From NCBI RefSeq assembly GCF_963855985.1, contig NC_087108.1, forward strand, positions 10,496,001 through 10,560,000: 64,000 nt of DNA, given 5' to 3'. Source of the stretch: Ostrinia nubilalis (Eukaryota > Arthropoda > Insecta > Lepidoptera > Crambidae). Made by a program: the position numbers and the translations under genes. Shown here in pieces: positions 43,325 through 54,522 of this stretch. Within the stretch, counting starts at the first letter, position 1. Each line of letters begins with the position of its first letter. The notes beneath the pieces are model-generated. The model ran no database searches. It had not been told where the DNA came from and was given only the letters and a program-made list of their open reading frames with translations.

Positions 43325-43957
43325 CTATAAATCAGGGAAGAGTAGTGACTTAAACTTTTTAGATGATCTCTCAGCTGGTCGCACACAAATATGCTTCCCA
43401 AATATTGTGACTTTAATCTTCTTCATGTAAATATCAAAGACACTATCCCTTTTAGGTATGGTTGTCACTGTATTGTCTGTCGATACAATTTTAAACGTGT
43501 TTCTAGTATCCATTATGCATATCCCTTTTTTACCTACATAGCTAGGGCATTTAGAACGTGCCACTTCTAGCATACTTCCATGGAAATCAGCTTTGTATAT
43601 AGTCTGGCTAAACGTTTCCCATCCTTTGCTACACATTTCTGGCACTTGTTTATCTAATTCTAACATATTTGAAATATATTCTAACCAAATATCGTTCATG
43701 GGTTGGACGTCGACATATTTTACGCTGTCTCTTGGAATTGAATAGAAACCTAGGGATTTCTTTTCTTTTCTCGTCAAGTTCTTGACTTTCTTCTTCTTAG
43801 CCTTTTGTTTCCGTGTCCTGCTCCTACGTTTAGCAAGTACGAAGTCTTTCTTCAGTTCTGCCTCCACATTTGGTACGTCCGATCTGGGGACGTTGGACTT
43901 TACAAAATTAACTATATCTTGTATCGCTTCCCTGTCCACATTTTCTTCAGATGACAT
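43325..43957 (-). CDS. POP4: Ribonuclease P/MRP protein subunit p29
   Basis: An intronless 210-residue frame. The N-terminus is acidic. A strongly basic stretch lies near residues 43-68 (RRSRTRKQKAKKKKVKNLTR). The C-terminal half (about 95-210) is the Sm-like Rpp29 fold with HGSMLEVARSKCPSYVGKKG, ICIMDTRNTFKIVSTD, IPKRDSVFDIYM and the closing IFGKHICVRPAERSSKKFK, all family hallmarks. The protein is a conserved core subunit of nuclear RNase P and RNase MRP, acting in tRNA 5' processing and pre-rRNA processing. Length agrees with the usual 200-220 aa. AATAAA lies just past the stop (complement of 43308-43313). The start is the only ATG that fits, and it lies 402 bp from the divergently transcribed CNOT10 start. 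Confidence 0.93.
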   Translation of the reverse strand: MSSEENVDREAIQDIVNFVKSNVPRSDVPNVEAELKKDFVLAKRRSRTRKQKAKKKKVKNLTRKEKKSLGFYSIPRDSVKYVDVQPMNDIWLEYISNMLELDKQVPEMCSKGWETFSQTIYKADFHGSMLEVARSKCPSYVGKKGICIMDTRNTFKIVSTDNTVTTIPKRDSVFDIYMKKIKVTIFGKHICVRPAERSSKKFKSLLFPDL

Positions 43958-44359
43958 AGTATTATGTTATTTATTCTACTTTAGAATAAATAAATTATCA
44001 AAACAGAACAAGTTTGTAAGAGAAAAATAACCTCCAAATTTGTTATTGTTGATGTCAAATTTGACAGCTTGTTGCCTTGGGCCCGTATTCTCATGCCGGT
44101 TTCGATGTTAGGTATCAAAATATTTTCACTCGATATTTCTTGTTTTCATCTAGTATTTGTAATTGAGAACAAACAAACCCTTGACAAACGTCAAGCAAAT
44201 GTCAAAAAATATTAAAAAATGTTAAAAAAATCTTCTGCGAGCGAAGTCATCGAGCGATTTATATTTGTTTATTTTGTGATTTATATAGTCAATATTGTCC
44301 ACATTTTACTTACAGTCCCGTAGCAATATTCACTGTAAAGTTTTTAGTCAACTAGTGCA
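43958..44359. promoter_or_regulatory. Shared upstream region of POP4 and CNOT10
   Basis: Two housekeeping genes diverge from this 402-bp gap, so it probably holds a bidirectional promoter. It includes a partial 'gggcccgtattctc' repeat terminus near 44078-44095. No clear TATA box. Inference from gene arrangement only. Confidence 0.5.
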
Positions 44360-46063
44360 ATGGCGAATCCTAAAGATCGTGAAGAACCTATCATCATAGC
44401 CCATCAGTGCTATACGAAGAAAGATTATGCATCTGCTCTCCAGCATTTGACTGAATTGGAAAGCCTTGTTGGTCCGAACAACAAGCGAGTCCTGCACAAC
44501 AAAGCTGTAGTTGAATTTATGAATGGGGACATGAAAAACATAGACAAATTCAAAAAAGCAGTAACCCAGCTGTGTGGACTCACATTCCCTGATATTGACC
44601 TGAAAGACCTGACATTGCCACATCTGTTATACAACTACGCCGTGCTGTTATACCACTCTCGGTACTATTATCAGTGTACAGTAGTTTTGGAGAAGTTATT
44701 GACTTTAAAAGCCATAAAAGATCCCAAACTATACCAGCAGATAGTTCTCCTGTTAATGGAGGCCACTCTGTGCAGACGCACTTATGATAAAACATTAGAA
44801 ATAGCCAAAAGTCACGGAGAGCAAATGAAAAGTTACAACGAAGTCAGTGACCTGTTTGAACGATTAACCAGCAGAGCTCAGCTATTACAGGGTCAAAAAG
44901 TCAAGCTAAACTTGAAACCTGACTCCATCGAAAATGTCTTTATAATAGCTCAGCAACAGTACATAAATGGAGACGTTAATGAAGCTGCGAAAACGTTAGG
45001 ACAGTATAAAACAATGCAATATAATTATGACTTGAAATCTCAAGGTGAAGATATTTGGGCAGCCATCAATAATAACCTTGGAGTGATATATCTGTCGATT
45101 AAAAAACCATTTCTGGCCGCTAAGTATTTCCAACATGCTGTGAAAGAACATTTCAAAGCTATGGAAAGTGAAGACAGTGAGAGGTTAATCGCTTGTAGAG
45201 ACCGTCCCCTTTACGTTTTCAATTTGGGTCTAGCTTTACTCGCGGCGAATAACTCTGAAGGTGCCTTTGAGTGTCTGGTTGAAGCAGCTCGCCACTACCC
45301 CAACAATCCTCGCATCTGGTTACATTTGGCAGAGTGCTGCGTCAAGAAATGCTGCAGCGAAGAAGCCTTACAGTATACAGTCAAAAAATTAGGCAGCGGT
45401 CCTCACACTAGAATCTTACTAGCAAAAGACAATAAAGACAAATATTCTACATCAGGAGAGTCATTTGCAATTCCGTCGTTATCATTGGAATTTGCAGCTT
45501 TATGTTTGAGGAATGCTGCAACCCTGCTCCCGAATCAAGAACCACCCGCGGATGCTACTACGCCACTTATTCAAGCCCCCCCTGGCCCCCCTATCAATTG
45601 GAAGCAGAGATGTGAGATTAAAAATTCTACATTGGTTCTTCAGAGTTACGTCTTACTTAACTTACAAGACCCACTGTCTGCCTTGGTCAGTGCCAATGAA
45701 CTGTTAAGTCAAACTGACGTTTCCAGCAGTCACAAGGCATGGGCTCACATATACGCTGCTGAGGCACTCATCAACTTAGATAGAATAACAGATGCAGTGG
45801 AACATTTGCATCCACCAATGATACATGAACTAGTTTCTGTGCTGCCGTACCAAATGAGAGACATGATTGCTGTCTCAGTGTGGGCTAAGGCAGCTGTTTG
45901 CCACATCTTGAGAGGAGATTTAGTTACAGCGAGGAAGATTTTGATGCAAATAAATTCACCACGAGTTTTGCCACTGCAAATGTATCTGGAAATATGTACA
46001 GGCAATATTGAAAACTGCCACACAATACTGAGAAAACTTCGGCTAACAAACTTGTCTCAATAA
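44360..46063 (+). CDS. CNOT10: CCR4-NOT complex subunit 10
   Basis: An intronless 567-residue protein made of TPR-like helical repeats. Recognisable stretches are VLHNKAVVEFMNGDMKNIDK and LLYNYAVLLYHSRYYYQCTV near the N-terminus, NNLGVIYLSIKKPFLAAKYF mid-protein and AFECLVEAARHYPNNPRIWL at about residues 300-320, where AECCVKK follows. CNOT10 with CNOT11 forms a module docking on the N-terminus of CNOT1 in the cytoplasmic mRNA deadenylase complex. It is shorter than the roughly 740-aa human protein, mainly in the low-complexity linker and N-terminus. The start ATG has a good context (gcaATGg). AATAAA follows the stop at 46069-46074. The single-exon structure is unusual against the multi-exon vertebrate gene. 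Confidence 0.9.
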   Translation: MANPKDREEPIIIAHQCYTKKDYASALQHLTELESLVGPNNKRVLHNKAVVEFMNGDMKNIDKFKKAVTQLCGLTFPDIDLKDLTLPHLLYNYAVLLYHSRYYYQCTVVLEKLLTLKAIKDPKLYQQIVLLLMEATLCRRTYDKTLEIAKSHGEQMKSYNEVSDLFERLTSRAQLLQGQKVKLNLKPDSIENVFIIAQQQYINGDVNEAAKTLGQYKTMQYNYDLKSQGEDIWAAINNNLGVIYLSIKKPFLAAKYFQHAVKEHFKAMESEDSERLIACRDRPLYVFNLGLALLAANNSEGAFECLVEAARHYPNNPRIWLHLAECCVKKCCSEEALQYTVKKLGSGPHTRILLAKDNKDKYSTSGESFAIPSLSLEFAALCLRNAATLLPNQEPPADATTPLIQAPPGPPINWKQRCEIKNSTLVLQSYVLLNLQDPLSALVSANELLSQTDVSSSHKAWAHIYAAEALINLDRITDAVEHLHPPMIHELVSVLPYQMRDMIAVSVWAKAAVCHILRGDLVTARKILMQINSPRVLPLQMYLEICTGNIENCHTILRKLRLTNLSQ

Positions 46064-46140
46064 AGCTAATAAAATATTTTATGTAATTAAACTTTTTTTA
46101 TTTTCTCCCTATATGTATTTTTTTTTCAAGCTAGGAATTA

Positions 46141-46405
46141 TAAAATAATAAATATAAATATCCTTGGACATTTTACACTGCGCCTCTAGTCGCAAACTAA
46201 GCAAAGCTTGTACTATGGGTACTAGACGACGGGATAAACATACTTATATACTTTTTTTTTTAAATACATACATATTATACATAGAAAACCCCCAGACCCG
46301 TCACAGAAATTAAAATTCATCATTTCAATTTCTGCCCGGCCGGGAATCGAACCCGGGACCTCTCGGCATAGTAGTCCGTTCTGAACCACCACCAAACGGC
46401 CGACA
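46141..46405 (-). mobile_element. tRNA-derived SINE, family A, copy 2
   Basis: On the minus strand: a head with A box-like TTTGGTGGTGGTTC, B box GGTTCGATTCC in 'cccgggttcgattcccggcc', then body words 'tctagtacccatagtacaag' and 'gcgcagtgtaaaatgtccaa', ending in 'tatttatatttattatt'. It is closely related to 14652-14923. Confidence 0.85.
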
Positions 46406-46988
46406 GATTATTAGTTCTGTAATTATGTAAAGGATTATTAGTTAATTAAATAATATTTTTATCATCATAATCTAAGGCCGTCTCCACACTTGTTGGTTCA
46501 TCGCACTCCGGTTCTGTTGCATTAGGCTCCGTGGACACCATCGGGTTATAATAGATGGGCCTCCTTGTCCCACATCCGTTGTCCGTCCGTCCGTCCACTG
46601 GACGGACGCTAGTGGACCAGTGCCTCGATTTTACGCTAATTTTTAACGTCTCCAATACAGACGCGCTTCTTCGATTTCTTCGATTCTGCGATACGGATTT
46701 GTCAAGACGGCTGATGTTCGGGCACGTTGAAGATGAAAATTTTTAGCGTAATCGGGGCCCAGCAGAGCGTATGTAATTATGTACAACAACAAAGAATATT
46801 TCTCAACGCAAAAAAAATTAGTCTCACGTGTGGAGCTGGCATAACATTAAAATATTAATCTCCGGAACTACTCAACCGATTTTTTAAATTGTTTTACCAG
46901 TAGATAGATACATTATACCCTGTGATATTCTAAACAGTTTTGGAAAAGCTAGGCATTCATAAGTTAGAAAGTGGAATCATATCGCGAA

Positions 46989-47030
46989 AACCGGGAATCC
47001 GGATCAACGCGTTGATCCGGATTCCCGGTT
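46989..47030. repeat. 42-bp perfect palindrome
   Basis: The sequence is its own reverse complement over 42 bp with no spacer, centred on ACGCGT at 47007-47012 and with outer ends AACCGGGAATCC and GGATTCCCGGTT. Weaker pairing extends outward ('gcgaaa' and 'tatcgc'). It lies 357 bp upstream of the sulfotransferase start codon. Confidence 0.9.
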
Positions 47031-47386
47031 ATCGCAAACGTCTGTGGGTCAACGATGCAGAAATTACGAACAACGAAACGCAGATGGAATAGCAAAATGT
47101 CAAAGTTGACTGACATTTCACAAAATTTTTGACCTTGGCCAAAAAATGGGGTGGGTAACGGATTTTGTGTTGATATATTGAATAAAAGCCAAAAACAAAT
47201 AAATTCACGCCAAAAGAATACAAGTACCAAAGAATATGCATTTAATAAATCGTCCAAACGGTGTTTCCAAGTCAGAAATCTGCGCACCGGCCCGGTTGCG
47301 CTCGTCGGAGTGGAGGCAATGAAATCATAAAATCATGAATCAAACGTTTGTTTCTGACGGCTGAGAGTAAACTGTGATCGTTAGTC

Positions 47387-50300
47387 ATGCCTCGTAGATC
47401 GCTGTTGCTGCTCGCGGCGGCTGTGGTGATGTTGTATTTCCTGATAATCATGTTTATGTTGAGTCCGCTGAATGGTTCGAAGAGTACATACTACGGGCAT
47501 GGGTATATGAATCACTTCTCGTACCGCCAGCTGCCGGCTGTTAACTGGTGCAAGGAGCTCCGCTGGCGGTCCCCGCCGGCGCCCCATGTGGTGGCTCTCG
47601 TCTCCTACCCTGGCAGCGGGAACACATGGCTTAGATATCTGTTGCAGCAGGCTACAGGTATATTACAGCTTTTCTATTAAAAGTTACTTTAAGTCTAGTC
47701 ATATAGTATAGGTCCTGCGCTGCCCGCATCCAGGGTCTTCCTGCGACCTTTACCAGATCGTCGGTCCACCTAGTAGGAGGCCTGCCCACGCTACGTCTTC
47801 CCGTTCATTGTGGAAAACCTTGGGGGAGGCCTTTGTCCAGCAGTGGACGTCATTTGGCTGAAACGAGAACGAGAATAGTATAGGGCCTTTTTGCTACTTT
47901 TGTACTACAGAATTGTAAGTCCTTATAAGAACAACTTTTAAAATGTTTAAGCGTAGATGAATATTCAGATAGAGAACTAAATTCCCTGTTAATAAAAATT
48001 GAAAAATTTTAAGACATGTCTTATTTATTTCTACTTCTTTTCAGGCATTGTCACAGGCTCAATATACATGGACCACAGTCTACGAGTACATGGTTTCCCA
48101 GCTGAGAATATCACGGACGGCTCCGTGTTAGTCGTCAAAACACATGAAGCCCCGCCCATTGGCCGTGACAAGTTCAAATCAGCCATATTACTTATAAGGA
48201 ACCCAAGAGATGCTATACTGGTATGACCCACACTACTTTTATTTGTTAACTAGCTGATATGGTGAATATACTACTTCTTATGTTCATCAAAAATAATGCA
48301 AGATTCTAATCATGAAAGAATTTTTCAAATCAGTACAGTAATTTCAGAGCCTATTCAATACAAACAAATCTTTCCTCTTTATAATTTTAGTGTAGATTTT
48401 TATTTTTACCCTATAACAAACAACCTTAGTTATAATTTTAATAAATAAAGACTGCTATCATAAGTATAGAAATCTTTACTATCCATAAAATATCATCAAC
48501 ATAAGTATTTAAATGACTGTATTTGACTATCCTTCCTGCATTTAGTTGCTATGATAGCACATTATTTGTTTATCTGGTTCATATCAGATGTATTTGTTGG
48601 CAAACAGTTGTGGAAGTATAACAATATGCATTATGTTGAGTTTAATGTAAACAAGTAACTGTAAATAGGCATTCAGTATACAAATCTAGCATTAGTATTA
48701 GTACTTTGATACAGAAGTATCACTCCTTATTGCTACCTGAGGATAAACTTACCTTTCACTAACATACCAAAGCTATAATGTGTAGATATGGGAGGGACAT
48801 AGGAAGGGTGACATTATGACTTGACCTGAGCATACAGATGTGACATTATGACCTGACCTGAGCATACAAATCTGAAGATCTGAAGTCTCTGACATTTGAT
48901 GACATAAAAACACCCTCCCTTACTGCTCTCATACCTCAGGCACTGACTCAAGTTATGTGCTATCCATTGGTTCCCAAACTGTGCTGTCGCGACTGTGCGA
49001 CGGGCGCCCGCAGTGAGTGTGCGAGCGCGACAGCAACATAATTACGCGCGAGCGATAAGGATGGGTAGCTTGGGGTCATTGGACAAAATTCTACGTGCTC
49101 ACAGACCGGGCTTTAGACCTGTAGTGATAAATAGATTACTTTACTCAATTCTTTCTTTAAAAATATTGTTGTTTTTATTTTCAGGCAGACTTTAACAGAC
49201 TCCACAAGGGCCACATAGGAACTGCACCCAAATCTGCATTCAAGAAGAAGTCACATGAACATAAAAAAACAGGTAAGTCCATACAGAGTAGCACATCCAA
49301 CAATTTTGCTATTTCTGTACACACAAAATTATTGAAGTTACAATATACCAAAGATTTGTGAGTATAAAATGTATTTCTGAGTTAAATGCATCTCAACATA
49401 GAAATCAGTTTCACTCGTAATCGTTAACTACAGAGGAGGTGGAGCTGATACAATTAAGTATGTACTTTCTATAAAATCAACCAGAAAATGCCTCCTTTGA
49501 GAATCAAACCTAGGACCTCTGAGTTTGACACAGGTGGTCTTACCACCATACCACAGCTTAAACATTCGTTTTGTTTATGTTTATCAAAATGTCCTGTGGG
49601 CCTAGGATGCCCGCCACGATAAGCGGTTATCACGCCATTGTATCAATTTTTCCCATACATTTTGACGTCGATAAGAATATCACGGCGCGCATCCTAGCCC
49701 AGCAGACAGAGGTATAGTCTGGTCCGTGAGCACGTAGAATTTTGTCCAATAACCCCAAGCTACCCATCCTTATCGCTCGCGCGTAATTATGTTTCTGTCG
49801 TAGATTTAGATATCGTGGTAGCTTGGGGTCATTGGACAAAATTCTACGTGCTCATGGACCAGGCTTTAGTTAAAATGTCCCGTGTCCCAGACTGGGCTAC
49901 CTACGTGTCTCACGAGCTGGTTGGCTGGGAGTCTCTTCACCGGTTATGGCTGACTCGCTTCGCTGGGGCTGTCCATGTGGTGTTCTATGAAGCTCTGGTC
50001 CAGGACACTAGGGCAGCGCTGCAAGGGATACTGGGCTTCATTAATCATACTATTTCTGAGGTATGAATAAACACACTTTTGTGATTTTTAAATAAAACTG
50101 AAGTCCGGTCGCCAAGTAGATAGAATTTCTTACCGCAGACGTAGACGCAGAGTATGCGAGCGAGCGCGACAGCAATATAACGCGCGAGCCATAACATAAT
50201 AGATGGGTAGCTTGGGGTCATTGTACGAAATTCTATCTGCTCACGACCGAACTTAACATTTTGTGCTTTGTAATTTAATTGTGTATTGTTCACCGCCTAC

Positions 50301-51071
50301 CCTGTTTTACCTATTCTAAACAACTGTCCTCTAGCTAGGTCGTCTGGAACAGATCGTTTTGTAGCGATAAGGCTGCCTAAATTGTGCCGTATCTTTAGTT
50401 TCTTTCTTTTTCTCTTTTCTATGTCTAGATCCCAGGGTTCGAAATTATCAAGATAATTACGCTTCATGATAATTATCAACAGTATAAGATACATTTGTCA
50501 TATTGTTTCATAAGAAATTCCGATTGCAAATGTTGCTTTCTGTTTTTGGTTGCTAATTATCGTGATAATTTATCATTGATATTTATTTTTTGAATCCTGT
50601 TATAGTCTGGTCCGTGAGCACGTAGAATTTTTTCCAATGACCCCTCCTTATCGCTCGCGCGTAATTATGTTGCTATTGCGCTCGCACACTCACTGCGGGT
50701 GCCAGTCGCACAGTCGCGATAGCAATATAATTACGCGCGAGCGATAAGGATGGGTAGCTAGGGGTCATTGGACAAAATTCTACGTGCTCACGGACCGAGC
50801 TTTAGATCCCGTAAAATTTCGGTCTGTCACATTTTTCTATTTCTATAATTTATATTTTTTCCCATTCCAGGCCGACATGAACTGTGCAATATCCTTCAAA
50901 GAAGGCATATACCGTCGGAAGAAGAAACTCCAAAACTTCGATCCGTTCACCAGTGAGATGTACAGTGCGTTGGACGAAGTAAGAAACAGAGTCCTGACGA
51001 TGGTGGTGGACTATCAGAAAAAACACAACGAAAGCGTAAGAGATAACACGGTACACCAACTTAGCGGGTAA
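47387..51071 (+). CDS. WSCD: WSCD-family Golgi sulfotransferase
   Basis: Five exons, 47387-47657, 48045-48220, 49185-49272, 49891-50060 and 50871-51071, join in phase (1,0,1,0) to 906 nt, 301 aa. Residues 4-25 ([20 protein letters not shown]) form a type II signal anchor. [20 protein letters not shown] is the 5'-phosphosulfate (PAPS) loop, [18 protein letters not shown] contains the 3'-phosphate motif, and [19 protein letters not shown] is near the C-terminus. The family includes WSCD1/2 and Drosophila CG9164; like the fly protein it lacks the WSC domain. Vertebrate WSCD enzymes sulfate sialic acid; the insect acceptor is unknown. The exon-4 acceptor could instead be at 49869 (same phase, seven extra residues), but 49890 fits the family better. 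Copies of one MITE family lie in introns 3 and 4 and beyond the stop. Confidence 0.9.
47712..47865. mobile_element. RTE-type LINE 3' fragments, foldback
   Basis: 'ggtcctgcgctgcccgcatc' (minus orientation) is joined to 'cattgtggaaaaccttgggg' and 'gaggcctttgtccagcagtg' (plus orientation) in intron 1 of the sulfotransferase gene. It is non-functional. Confidence 0.65.
48983..49115. mobile_element. MITE cluster family, copy 1 (half element)
   Basis: Right half only: 'gctgtcgcgactgtgcgacg' leads to 'gcgagcgataaggatgggta', 'gacaaaattctacgtgctca' and the terminus ACCGGGCTTTA. It lies in intron 2 of the sulfotransferase gene, 70 bp upstream of exon 3. Confidence 0.8.
49492..49562 (-). mobile_element. 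tRNA-like SINE head (degenerate)
   Basis: The minus strand shows 'agctgtggtatggtggtaag' (A-box-like) and 'aggtcctaggtttgattctc' (decayed B box) with tRNA-like spacing. It lies in intron 3 of the sulfotransferase gene. Confidence 0.5.
49597..49701. mobile_element. MITE, TAGGCCTAAGATGCG family, copy 1
   Basis: 105 bp with inverted ends TGGGCCTAGGATGC and (complement) TGGGCTAGGATGCG. The core 'gataagcggttatcacgcca' and 'cccatacattttgacgtcga' are shared with 61135-61243. Confidence 0.8.
49713..49868. mobile_element. MITE cluster family, copy 2
   Basis: A palindromic element starting 'tatagtctggtccgtgagca' and ending 'tgctcatggaccaggcttta'. It ends 22 bp before the 3' splice site of sulfotransferase exon 4, so it supplies most of the branch-point and polypyrimidine region. 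Confidence 0.85.
50099..50255. mobile_element. MITE cluster family, copy 3
   Basis: Starts 'gaagtccggtcgccaagtag', ends 'tgctcacgaccgaacttaa', with 'atgggtagcttggggtcatt' inside. It lies in intron 4 of the sulfotransferase gene, about 38 bp downstream of exon 4. Confidence 0.8.
50601..50804. mobile_element. MITE cluster family, copy 4
   Basis: The most complete copy: 'tatagtctggtccgtgagca' to 'gtgctcacggaccgagcttta', with GC-rich inverted 'cttatcgctcgcgcgtaatt' and 'aattacgcgcgagcgataag' arms. It ends 66 bp before exon 5 of the sulfotransferase gene. Confidence 0.88.
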
Positions 51072-51666
51072 TGTAATGTAAATAACTGTATGTAAAATAC
51101 CAAGCGTTCTTAGAAGTTATATGCTAATGAGCTGTTTGTGACGTGGCAAATAACTATCAATGAGTACTTAATTCAGAAATGTCTTGAGCTGAAATTCTTA
51201 GCAACAAAATCATTATTAATTATTATGCAACAAAATCATTATAAAATATTATTACTTACATTATTTTACGGTTTTCAAAAATATATGAATTTAGCAATAA
51301 CTGAATAAAGGCCGAATTAGTAATAATAAATAGTGTAAGAAAAAAATGAAATAAAACATAATTTGTAATCTTATTTATGTACACATCAAACACCATACAT
51401 ACATAAAATGAATGGTTTAAATATAAAGAAACCAAAAACTTAACTTTATAATTATCCTAAGCATAAGAACTTACCTTAATAATTCCTAGCATAATCGGCC
51501 TAAGGCAAATAAATAAACATTATAATAGTACAACTGAAACGGGGTTGTGATCTAAAACATATGATTACCCCCTTATTTCTAAAAAAAAGTATGCTATGTT
51601 CACATTTATATTACGAGGCGTGACTATCGTAGTAAGTGTGAATGAAGCTTTAGTGACATTTGTTTA

Positions 51667-51852
51667 TAAAGTCCGGTGCCGAGCAAATATAATTTCGTTC
51701 AATGACCCCAAGCTACCCATCCTTATCGCTCGTGCGACGGGCGGCCGCAGTGACTGTGCGAGCGCGACACCAATATCATTATGCGCGCGCGATAAGGATG
51801 GGTAGCTTGAGGTCGTTAGACGAAATTCTATCTGCTCGGCGACCGGACTTTA
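51667..51852. mobile_element. MITE cluster family, copy 5
   Basis: 186 bp with inverted ends TAAAGTCCGGT and ACCGGACTTTA and the shared 'caagctacccatccttatcg' arm. It lies about 600 bp past the sulfotransferase stop. Confidence 0.85.
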
Positions 51853-53639
51853 GTAGTGCATAATAAATACGAAATCATCACGCCTAAGAACAAATAAGTG
51901 TAAACTAGGCAAGTTCACATGGCTTGAATTTTCTATCCATTTACTAACAATATTCTGTTCTTAGTAGTATCATTCCTATCATTTTTGTATTGTCTATCTC
52001 TGTCGTTTATGCCAGCATCTCACTATGAATAAGAAAGATAGATATATTTAGAACTACTTGTCTTGCAGTAGGTATGTGTTTTCTCTAAGGGGAAATATAC
52101 TACGAGACAAATTTAAATTTAAATTAGTTTTAATATGTGTTGAGCCTAAGAATAAATAAATAACTTTGTTTAATATTTTTCACACCTGTTAGAAAGTGTT
52201 GCTCTGTTTTAAGTAGTTAAATATTACAAACACAAAGAAATATCCCAAATAATTGCTTCTTAGTTATTTACCAAATAGTGTAAGGAAATGTACTGTAGTA
52301 TGTGTTTCTATAGCAAAGAGATCCAAAAAGTACGAAGAATGTAAGTTTGTGAAATAATTTGGTATAGTCAACATCAAAATATGTTTATAATGAAATATCT
52401 TTTCAGTAAAGAATATAATGGATGCTGAATGTACAAAATCTTAGCTTATAAAATAAACCAAATGTTTACTAAGGACCCTGACATACAGCTGGATTTTTTA
52501 TTTTAGTCGCAACGCTCGCACGCTAGCTGTGTATCAGATAAATTAGCAAAAAAACTAGTTTAATAGATAAAAGTATACTTTCTAGTCTAACTACCTCTGT
52601 AATTAATATTTTAGTTATATTTGTCATTCCTAATTTACAATTCAATAGTAAAAACTATGCTTTTATAAAGTGAGGCGATTATCACCTAATGATTTAAGTA
52701 TCGGATTGATACTTCAGTAGTTTAATTCTTGACGACTTTTGTGAGGAATCCATTTAAAAAAGCATAATTTACCTTGTTTATGGGATTATGACACTAATCC
52801 TACCTATCATTCCCACTATTGCAACTCCTGTATAAAACCAGGATCTACAGTTTTTGTCTTTAAGGAAACCCAAGCATTGAAGGTTGAATAGTCCCGGGGA
52901 CTAACGGGAATTATTAGTAATTTATTACTCACTATAAAAAACATACTATGTTTAAAATATGAGTGTAAGAATATGAAGGCTAGCCTATCAATTTACGCTC
53001 AAAAAGTATTTTAATATGAACGCAATCAACGAAATGTAACCACAGTTCAAAGGGCCTAATGTCTGCACTCGGTTGATCAAGCACAAATGTGTTAGTTAAA
53101 CAGTCCGCGTTAAATAGCACATTAATTATACATTTTAAGCACGCCTTGACGTCACGGGCCTCTTCTTTTGAATTTTGGCGCGCTTTATCTCTTTAAATTT
53201 TCATTAATTTAAAAAGTGAAAAATACGTGTCGAGTATTTTTTGATAAGTTAACCGACGGATAATTCAAACTCTTGCTTTTTTTACCCAGGAAACATCCCT
53301 ATTGTAACATAGATAGATGTGTTGCGAACTATTTGAGGCTGACTGTACTTAGTGTAGTGAGCACTTGATTAGCAGCTGTTCAGTATAAAATTTGCACAAA
53401 TATTAAGTAAGAATTACATAGTTTATCAACGAGAATATTAATTAACGCAGTTTATATATTCTCGAGTGCGTCTGTCGCTATTACTTGCCATGAGTAAAAG
53501 GGATAGTTATATTAAAAAATACGGATTCTGCGTTAGCGAATAGACCCGCAGTTGTGAATCTAGTCTTTCCAAAAAAGCGAAACTTGTAATTATACATTCT
53601 TCTTATGTTGTAGCAAAACCTTTGTTGAAGAAAACTGTT

Positions 53640-53783
53640 ACACCCGTATTCACAAACATTACTATGAGGTCTCACAGTGCGCGTGGACGCATAGGGTCAC
53701 ACACGAACCAATCACAGAGCTTCAACGCTGTGCGTTCAATTTGCTGCTTCACTTAAGCAAGCATCGTTTGTGAATACGGGCGT
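53640..53783. mobile_element. MITE, ACGCCCGTATTCACAAAC family, copy 2
   Basis: 144 bp with ends ACACCCGTATTCACAAAC and (complement) ACGCCCGTATTCACAAAC, one mismatch. The interior 'attactatgaggtctcacag' is shared with 16934-17081. Confidence 0.85.
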
Positions 53784-54522
53784 TAGTCGACCACCTCGAA
53801 ATTCGTCAATATCTATGTAGTCTATGGGCAGAGGCCTGTCACTAATTAGAACTTTAGACAGAATTAAGGTAGTGAGATAAATATTTAGAAAGCAAATAAT
53901 TGCATTTTGTTTACCTTGTTTTGCGAGAGAAACATATCGAACTAAACAAGCTAAATAAGGACTAAGGCACAGTATAAAATGTCCAAGGATATAAATTTAT
54001 TTATTATTACATAAAAAATAAACAAAACGATGATTAGTTTGTAGGAGTAGTATTTTTTACATGTTTTATATTGCATCACATTTTTTCACAATTTTGTTGA
54101 AATTATTGTTTTTATTATAATGTTGCATATTTTACAATGATCTATATTATTTTTAATATCCGTTTTCTAATAATTGTGTTGTTACTTTTATTTGTTATTA
54201 TTATTGTTTTCATAGTCTTCCTATTTATTTTGTTATATTTATAAATTAATGTTTGATAAGAAAATTTTAATTGTACTTTGTTATTTTATAGCTTTTTAAG
54301 CTCTCTATACATACGTCAGCATATTTTTATTAGTATCTTGAATAATATTTTTACAAGTTTTTTTATGGGATGTCCCATAGATATTAAAATAATGTGAAAA
54401 TAATTCCCAAAATATTATAGGATTTAGTTATGAATTCCTAGTAACTAGGCCTAACCAAAATGTTAGTAATAATGTATTAGGACTCACCTGTAGTGTGCTT
54501 GCTACACGAAATTGGATAAATA

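Noticed and set aside
46989..47030. Bacterial-type terminator or contamination signature
   Set aside because: The palindrome lacks a following T-run and sits in continuous insect-like sequence beside a eukaryotic gene.
49815..50066. Single 83-codon ORF as an exon starting at 49815
   Set aside because: Its first part is MITE sequence; the homologous protein segment starts after the acceptor at 49890 (or possibly 49869).
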